A stretch of 64,000 nt of DNA from Kiloniellaceae bacterium (lineage in GTDB: Bacteria > Pseudomonadota > Alphaproteobacteria > Kiloniellales > J153), in NCBI GenBank assembly GCA_021776175.1, contig JAJFGJ010000017.1, positions 42,463 through 106,462 of the forward strand, written 5' to 3'. This document shows, piece after piece, positions 60,463 through 64,000 of this stretch (position 1 is its first letter; every line of letters starts with the position of its first letter). The notes under the pieces were generated by a model. It was given only the letters and a program-made list of their open reading frames with translations, was not told the origin of the DNA and searched no databases. A program made the translations under genes and the position numbers.

Positions 60463-61706
60463 CAGAAATCCTCCGCCCGTGGGATGCGTGTGTATGAAAT
60501 CTTGCCGCCGGCGTAGCCGCCGGGCGGCGGCGCCCAGGGTCCGAGGCTGACCATGGTCCGGCCGTATTTCGCGTTGAGGGAATCCAGGGCCGAGGTGACG
60601 TTTTCCCAGCGCCGCCGCGCCGCGTCGTCATCCACGAACATATCGAGTTGACGCGCGCCGGCCGGGGAAAGGTCGAGCAAGGCGATCCCGAGGCGGATGA
60701 TTTTCGCATCCCCCGGCACCCGCGCGCGCGCCTGGGTCCACAGGATTTCTAGACCGGCCAGGCACGCCTGATCGTCATCAACGATGGGAAGCGGCGCATC
60801 CCCCGACCAGCGGCTGTCGCGCATGCTCAGCCACAGCCACAAGCGGCCGGCGTAGAACCCCTCGCGGCGCATGCGCCGGGCCGCCTTCACCAGCAGCAGG
60901 CGCGAGCATTCATAAGCGTGCGCGATATCCCGCCAGTTGGGCGGCAGGACACGGCCATGGCCGAACATGCCGCGCCCGGATGGCGCCGCCTGAATGTCAT
61001 AGCCGTGAAGGGCGTACCACAGACGCTCCCCGGTCACGTTGCCCCAGATTTTCCGCATGTGTTTCGGCTGTTTCCGCAAAAGATCGGACATGGTGAAAAT
61101 GCCGGCGTCGTGAAGCCGGTAACCCATGCGCTTGCCGATGCCGGGCACGTCGTGCAGGGGGATGCCGAGCAGGGGTCCGGGCATGTCCTCCGGGCGCCAG
61201 ACGGTCACGCCGTCCGGCTTGTCGATCTTGCCCGCCATCTTGGCCAGTTGCCGGTTGGCGGCGAAGCCGATCGAACAGGTGATGTAGGGCCCGATATTGT
61301 CCCGGATGCGGGCTTTTATGCGCTTGGCGAGGGCGCCGGGGGCGATCCGGTCGGCGGGTTCCAGCCGGCATGTCAGCTCGTCGATGGACTTGACCGCATC
61401 GACCGGGATGACGGCGGAAATTTCGGCCAGGAGCGCATGGTGGGCGCGCCGGTAAAGGTCGGGGTTTTGCGGCACCAGCACGATATCGGGGCATATGCGC
61501 TTGGCCTCCAAAACCGGCATGACATTGGTCACGCCGTGGCGCTTGGCCTCCTTCGAGCAAGCAATGACGCAGGTGTGGGTGGTCGACTCGAAAGGCACGA
61601 CCCCCACCGGCCGCCCCCGGCACGAGGGCCGGACCTGCTGCTCCACCGAGGCGAAGAAGCCGTCGAAATCAAGATAAAGACGCTCAATAGCCGCCGGCCT
61701 GCGCAT
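60459..61706 (-). CDS. Y-family DNA polymerase (DinB/UmuC-like)
   Basis: A 415-residue translesion polymerase. The palm motif YLDFDGFFASVEQ holds Asp13 and Asp15, and SIDE (107-110) supplies the catalytic Asp109-Glu110, matching Pol IV Asp8, Asp103, Glu104. VPGIGKRMGYRL is the helix-hairpin-helix in the thumb. The C-terminus is longer than DinB and lacks an obvious beta-clamp peptide apart from LDMFVD. SOS control is likely but no LexA box was found upstream. Followed by the zinc-ribbon gene. Confidence 0.9.
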   Translation of the reverse strand: MRRPAAIERLYLDFDGFFASVEQQVRPSCRGRPVGVVPFESTTHTCVIACSKEAKRHGVTNVMPVLEAKRICPDIVLVPQNPDLYRRAHHALLAEISAVIPVDAVKSIDELTCRLEPADRIAPGALAKRIKARIRDNIGPYITCSIGFAANRQLAKMAGKIDKPDGVTVWRPEDMPGPLLGIPLHDVPGIGKRMGYRLHDAGIFTMSDLLRKQPKHMRKIWGNVTGERLWYALHGYDIQAAPSGRGMFGHGRVLPPNWRDIAHAYECSRLLLVKAARRMRREGFYAGRLWLWLSMRDSRWSGDAPLPIVDDDQACLAGLEILWTQARARVPGDAKIIRLGIALLDLSPAGARQLDMFVDDDAARRRWENVTSALDSLNAKYGRTMVSLGPWAPPPGGYAGGKISYTRIPRAEDFW

Positions 61707-61936
61707 AACGCCGCTCTTTGGATTCGCGATAGAGGGCGGATATAGAACAAAACGGGAACGATTGAGTCAAGGAGATTGGGACGAGGAGGGGGTGGCGCGC
61801 TCAGTTCGGGCTCGCCGGGGATGATTTGGTGATGGAAATAATTAGTGCGCTGTCACCGTAATCCCGGAGCAGGGATCAAGAATGCCATGGGTCCAATAGA
61901 AATAGCTTCTCGTGTCCGTTAGCGGGTTATGCGGGC

Positions 61937-62207
61937 CTAGGGCCTGTGGACAATAAGGATGCCGCCGCGGTTGGGCCAGAATGACGCGAGGTTAGGAGCG
62001 AGGACGCAGGACATGCAGCGCATATTCAAGAACGAGCGACGCGGCCTCGCGTCATTCTGGCCCAATCCCGCTGGGACGGGTCGGATTATCCCACCCGCTG
62101 CGTCGCGAACGGCTTGTGGGGGGCCTGCCACACGGCGCCGTCCGCTCCTAACGGGTGGTATAATCCGATCCCGCCTTGGCGCCATCCTTATTGTCCACAG
62201 GCCCTAG
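61937..62207. mobile_element. MITE-like element with perfect 25-bp terminal inverted repeats
   Basis: 61937-61961 and 62183-62207 are exact reverse complements, both ending in CTAG, which may include the target duplication. Inside are nested palindromes: 61971-61990 with 62046-62065 (20 bp, perfect), 61991-62000 with 62143-62152, and 62081-62097 with 62152-62168 (one mismatch). The 271-bp unit encodes no transposase; the symmetric open frames inside it are products of the palindromes. Its right end provides the stop codon of the antitoxin gene. Confidence 0.85.
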
Positions 62208-62502
62208 TATTCGATGCTTCAAAACCGATTCTGAGCCGCGTCCCGGTTGCCGACGCAAGCTTTTCAAGCGTCGTGGTGGACGGCTTGGTTTTCCCTCCTT
62301 CCAGGCGGGCAATAACGCTCTGGGTGGTTCCCATGCGCACGGCCAGTTCTTCCTGAGTAAGGCCGGCATGGGCGCGCGCCGCGATTACCGCCGCCGCAAG
62401 AGTGAATTCTCCTTCCAGAGCCTCATATTCAGCCACGTAACGCGGATCCTTGCGCCACCGGGCGAACAGATCGTCCATCTGCTTTGTGCGTTTCTTACTC
62501 AT
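62188..62502 (-). CDS. XRE-type antitoxin (HigA-like), 3' end supplied by MITE
   Basis: A 104-residue protein with an XRE helix-turn-helix (AHAGLTQEELAVRMGTTQSVIARLEGG, core TQEELAVRMGTTQSVI). It overlaps the toxin gene by 4 bases. Reading back from the stop, the last residues RACGQ and the TAA come from the terminal repeat of the MITE-like element, with the junction near codon for Thr-Arg. The original C-terminus was replaced, so the native antitoxin was probably longer or ended differently. Confidence 0.85.
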   Translation of the reverse strand: MSKKRTKQMDDLFARWRKDPRYVAEYEALEGEFTLAAAVIAARAHAGLTQEELAVRMGTTQSVIARLEGGKTKPSTTTLEKLASATGTRLRIGFEASNTRACGQ

Positions 62503-62828
62503 TTGATCTCCTCGGCCCGTTTCAGGGCCAGTTTGATTTCCCGGCGCGGGGTTTTCTGCGTTTTCTTACGAAAAGCCCTGACAATCACCACACGGCGCTC
62601 GTGGGCAGTGACGTAGATTGCACGCGCGATCCCGTCCCTGCCTTTCATGCGCATTTCCCAAAGACGGCCTTCCAGATGCTTGATATAAGGCTCGCGGACC
62701 TGATTCAGCCCTAGTTCTTGGATCAAACGAACAATGCGTTCGAAGCGCGCGCGGATGTCGCGCGGTAATCCGTCAAGTTCTTCCCTGACCTCATCGTTTA
62801 AAAATTCGACCGTCCATGTCATTTTCAT
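62499..62828 (-). CDS. RelE/HigB-type toxin
   Basis: A 109-residue toxin of the phage-derived Gp49/HigB group: VEFLNDEVREELDGLPRD, EPYIKHLEGRLWEMRMKGRDGIARAIYV and VVIVRAFRKKTQKTPRREI (core LWEMRMKGRDGIARAIY). The ribosome-dependent mRNA interferase is the known activity. ATG 62828 preferred; ATG 62822 and TTG 62840 are alternatives. Toxin-first order, as in higBA. Confidence 0.9.
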   Translation of the reverse strand: MKMTWTVEFLNDEVREELDGLPRDIRARFERIVRLIQELGLNQVREPYIKHLEGRLWEMRMKGRDGIARAIYVTAHERRVVIVRAFRKKTQKTPRREIKLALKRAEEIK

Positions 62829-62832
62829 ATAA

Positions 62833-62850
62833 TATAGCAAAAATGCTATA
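62833..62850. promoter_or_regulatory. operator palindrome of the toxin-antitoxin pair
   Basis: TATAGCA (62833-62839) and TGCTATA (62844-62850) flank a 4-base AAAA spacer; the palindrome overlaps the region just upstream of the toxin start. Position and symmetry fit autorepression by the antitoxin. Confidence 0.75.
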
Positions 62851-62967
62851 ATCGCAAGAAGATTTCACCCTATTTTTCTCGTAGAGAAGGGGGGCATGGA
62901 ACATGTCGCCCCGCTTTTCTAGCTAAGAACGGATGGTCCGGGGAGGGGAGTTTTAGGGGCAGCCGGG

Positions 62968-63087
62968 GTGCGGGCCTACCTTTCCGTCGGCCACGCCATG
63001 AAGGTTATCGGCGTGCACTACGCCACCGTCAGCCGGGCCGTGCGGCGCCACGAGGCCCGTGGCCGCGCCGCCGGCATAAGTGCTTGA
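62968..63087 (+). pseudogene. remnant C-terminus of a REP-associated (Y1) transposase
   Basis: The frame reads VRAYLSVGHAMKVIGVHYAT then VSRAVRRHE, the C-terminal HTH tail of RAYT/Y1 transposases (usual form MKEIGxxFGVHYATVSR), with four residues missing between IG and VHYATVSR. The stop is at 63085-63087 and the following TTGCAAGACCTGACCCC is the typical sequence after such genes. The catalytic domain is absent. Confidence 0.65.
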
Positions 63088-63167
63088 TTGCAAGACCTGA
63101 CCCCACAATTGATGGACGCTGAATAGAGGGCGATCAAGGCGTTGATCAAGGGGTTGGCGAAAGGGCC

Positions 63168-63809
63168 TTAGTCGCGCCAGACGACCTCACGACCGAAAGC
63201 ATACAGGCGGCAAGGCCTCCCTTTGGAATAAACACGGCAATCGTTGATCGCCTCGACAACCAGGCTTTCACGGCCGCAAATACGATCCTTGCATTCAGCC
63301 CAGCCCCAGGCATCGCTATCAGGCGCGACCGCGAAAGCGCGCTGCGTATCTAGTAGCCAGTAAGTGTCGAAAGCCGCCCTGGCGGCGTAATCCAGAGATA
63401 AGCCTTGGGGCGAACGGGCAGTTTTAGTCTGGTTGGAATTGATATTAGGCTTGCTCGAGTTGGACGCTGGTCTTGATCGTGTCTTCGCTCCTCGCCAGAC
63501 GACCTTGGTCCCCACCGCATAGATATAGCAGGGCGCGCCTTTAGACTTTGTTTCACAAGAAGTGATCGCTAAGTTTCCGGTAGCGTAGGGTCTACAGCTA
63601 TCGGCTGGACAATAACCGTAGCCATACGCGCCGTTATCGGCCATGGCAAAGGCGCCGGGGCTGCCCGAATTAAGATACTTATCGATAGCTGCCTGCATTC
63701 GCGGCCCCAACGTGATCGGACCGCTCCCGATCCGCTCATCCGCCTGGCCTGCGCATCCCGACAAGAACGCGGCCAGGGCCAAGTTCCAGAGGCTTAAATT
63801 CATTCTCAT
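63168..63809 (-). CDS. two-module lipoprotein, unknown
   Basis: A 213-residue protein with a lipobox FLSGC and lipidated Cys near residue 19. Two similar modules follow. Module 1 (about 53-107): FAMADNGAYGYGYCPADSC, SCETKSKGAPCYIYAVGTKVVWRG. Module 2 (about 158-213): FAVAPDSDAWGWAECKDRIC, DCRVYSKGRPCRLYAFGREVVWRD. Each has four Cys, suggesting two disulfides per module. A Ser/Asn-rich linker joins them. Modules of this type occur in alphaproteobacterial exported proteins, function unknown. ATG 63809 or 63803. Confidence 0.75.
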   Translation of the reverse strand: MRMNLSLWNLALAAFLSGCAGQADERIGSGPITLGPRMQAAIDKYLNSGSPGAFAMADNGAYGYGYCPADSCRPYATGNLAITSCETKSKGAPCYIYAVGTKVVWRGAKTRSRPASNSSKPNINSNQTKTARSPQGLSLDYAARAAFDTYWLLDTQRAFAVAPDSDAWGWAECKDRICGRESLVVEAINDCRVYSKGRPCRLYAFGREVVWRD

Positions 63810-63865
63810 ACCAACAGCCTAGACCCGGTTTTGGCCGGCGGTCAACCGGGACGGCGGCCGCCGCT

Positions 63866-64000
63866 CTAGGTCACCGACTCATTAAATCGAATCCATATTC
63901 GCAGTGAAGCAAGTTTAACGGAAGCGAGATAGTTGTCGTCTCGTTTGTCGTAGCGTGTGGCGACGGCGCGGAAATGTTTGAGTTTATTGAAGAACCTCTC
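63866..64000 (-). mobile_element. IS5-type transposase, 3' end only (runs off edge)
   Basis: The minus strand from the right edge reads ERFFNKLKHFRAVATRYDK, then RDDNYLASVKLASLRIWIRFNESVT and stop (TAG) at 63866-63868. This is the C-terminus of an IS5-family (IS427-like) transposase. The 5' part lies outside the window. CTAG spans its end, as at the MITE ends, so the same transposase family could move that element; this is inference. Confidence 0.88.

Noticed and set aside
61937..62207. Open frames of 82 codons on both strands inside the MITE
   Set aside because: They end in the same peptide because they read the same terminal repeat from each side; artefacts of the palindromes.

Overview
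The window looks like chromosomal DNA of a high-GC alphaproteobacterium. The linkage rpoZ–rel–DUF2062–pdxJ–acpS–lepB–rnc–era–recO, a single bifunctional Rel, a rhizobial-type Zur box and alphaproteobacterial MotAB and ParC all point that way, most likely to a Rhodospirillales-like lineage. That placement is inference from gene order and protein character; no 16S gene is present. No tRNA or rRNA gene was recognised.

Layout. 1-3.4 kb (minus): alpha/beta hydrolase (cut by the window edge), haloacid dehalogenase and a soluble lytic transglycosylase. 3.6-15 kb: housekeeping genes dapA, smpB, a family-5-like uracil-DNA glycosylase overlapping a NYN-domain gene, folK, rpoZ, rel, then pdxJ-acpS-lepB-rnc-era-recO with several overlapping junctions. 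15-21 kb: an EF-hand secreted protein, then phenylalanine/tyrosine catabolism (hppD, phhA, hmgA, FAH-family hydrolase) behind a long leader with palindromic half-sites. 21-26.6 kb: LOG-family protein, rhodanese, and a three-gene ABC importer of the 2-aminoethylphosphonate (AEP) type. 26.7-30.3 kb: membrane protein, DUF2141 protein, HxlR and LysR regulators, EamA exporter. 30.5-36.5 kb: phnW and a class-III PLP enzyme probably acting on hydroxy-AEP, then a TRAP transporter. 36.5-39.7 kb: zur-znuC-znuB divergent from znuA across a Zur box. 39.8-46.3 kb: MFS transporter and an oligopeptide ABC system (permeases plus binding protein) split by an opposed His-rich lipoprotein gene, next to a remnant of a second binding-protein 3' end. 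46.6-58.9 kb: AsmA, FAD amino-acid oxidoreductase, parC, small DUF proteins, bioY, bpt, RDD protein, motAB and a trans-sulfuration enzyme.

59-64 kb is an accessory segment. It holds an HTH/GIY-YIG nuclease gene between identical 32-bp hairpin repeats, a DinB-like polymerase with a zinc-ribbon partner, a HigBA-type toxin-antitoxin pair whose antitoxin 3' end lies in a 271-bp MITE-like element, a REP-transposase remnant, a two-module lipoprotein, and the 3' end of an IS5-type transposase running off the edge. Several families of long inverted repeats lie between genes throughout.

Main leads: the GIY-YIG gene with its flanking hairpins; the MITE-edited antitoxin; the AEP uptake/transamination set without a phosphonate hydrolase in view; and the His-rich lipoprotein inside the peptide-transport locus.
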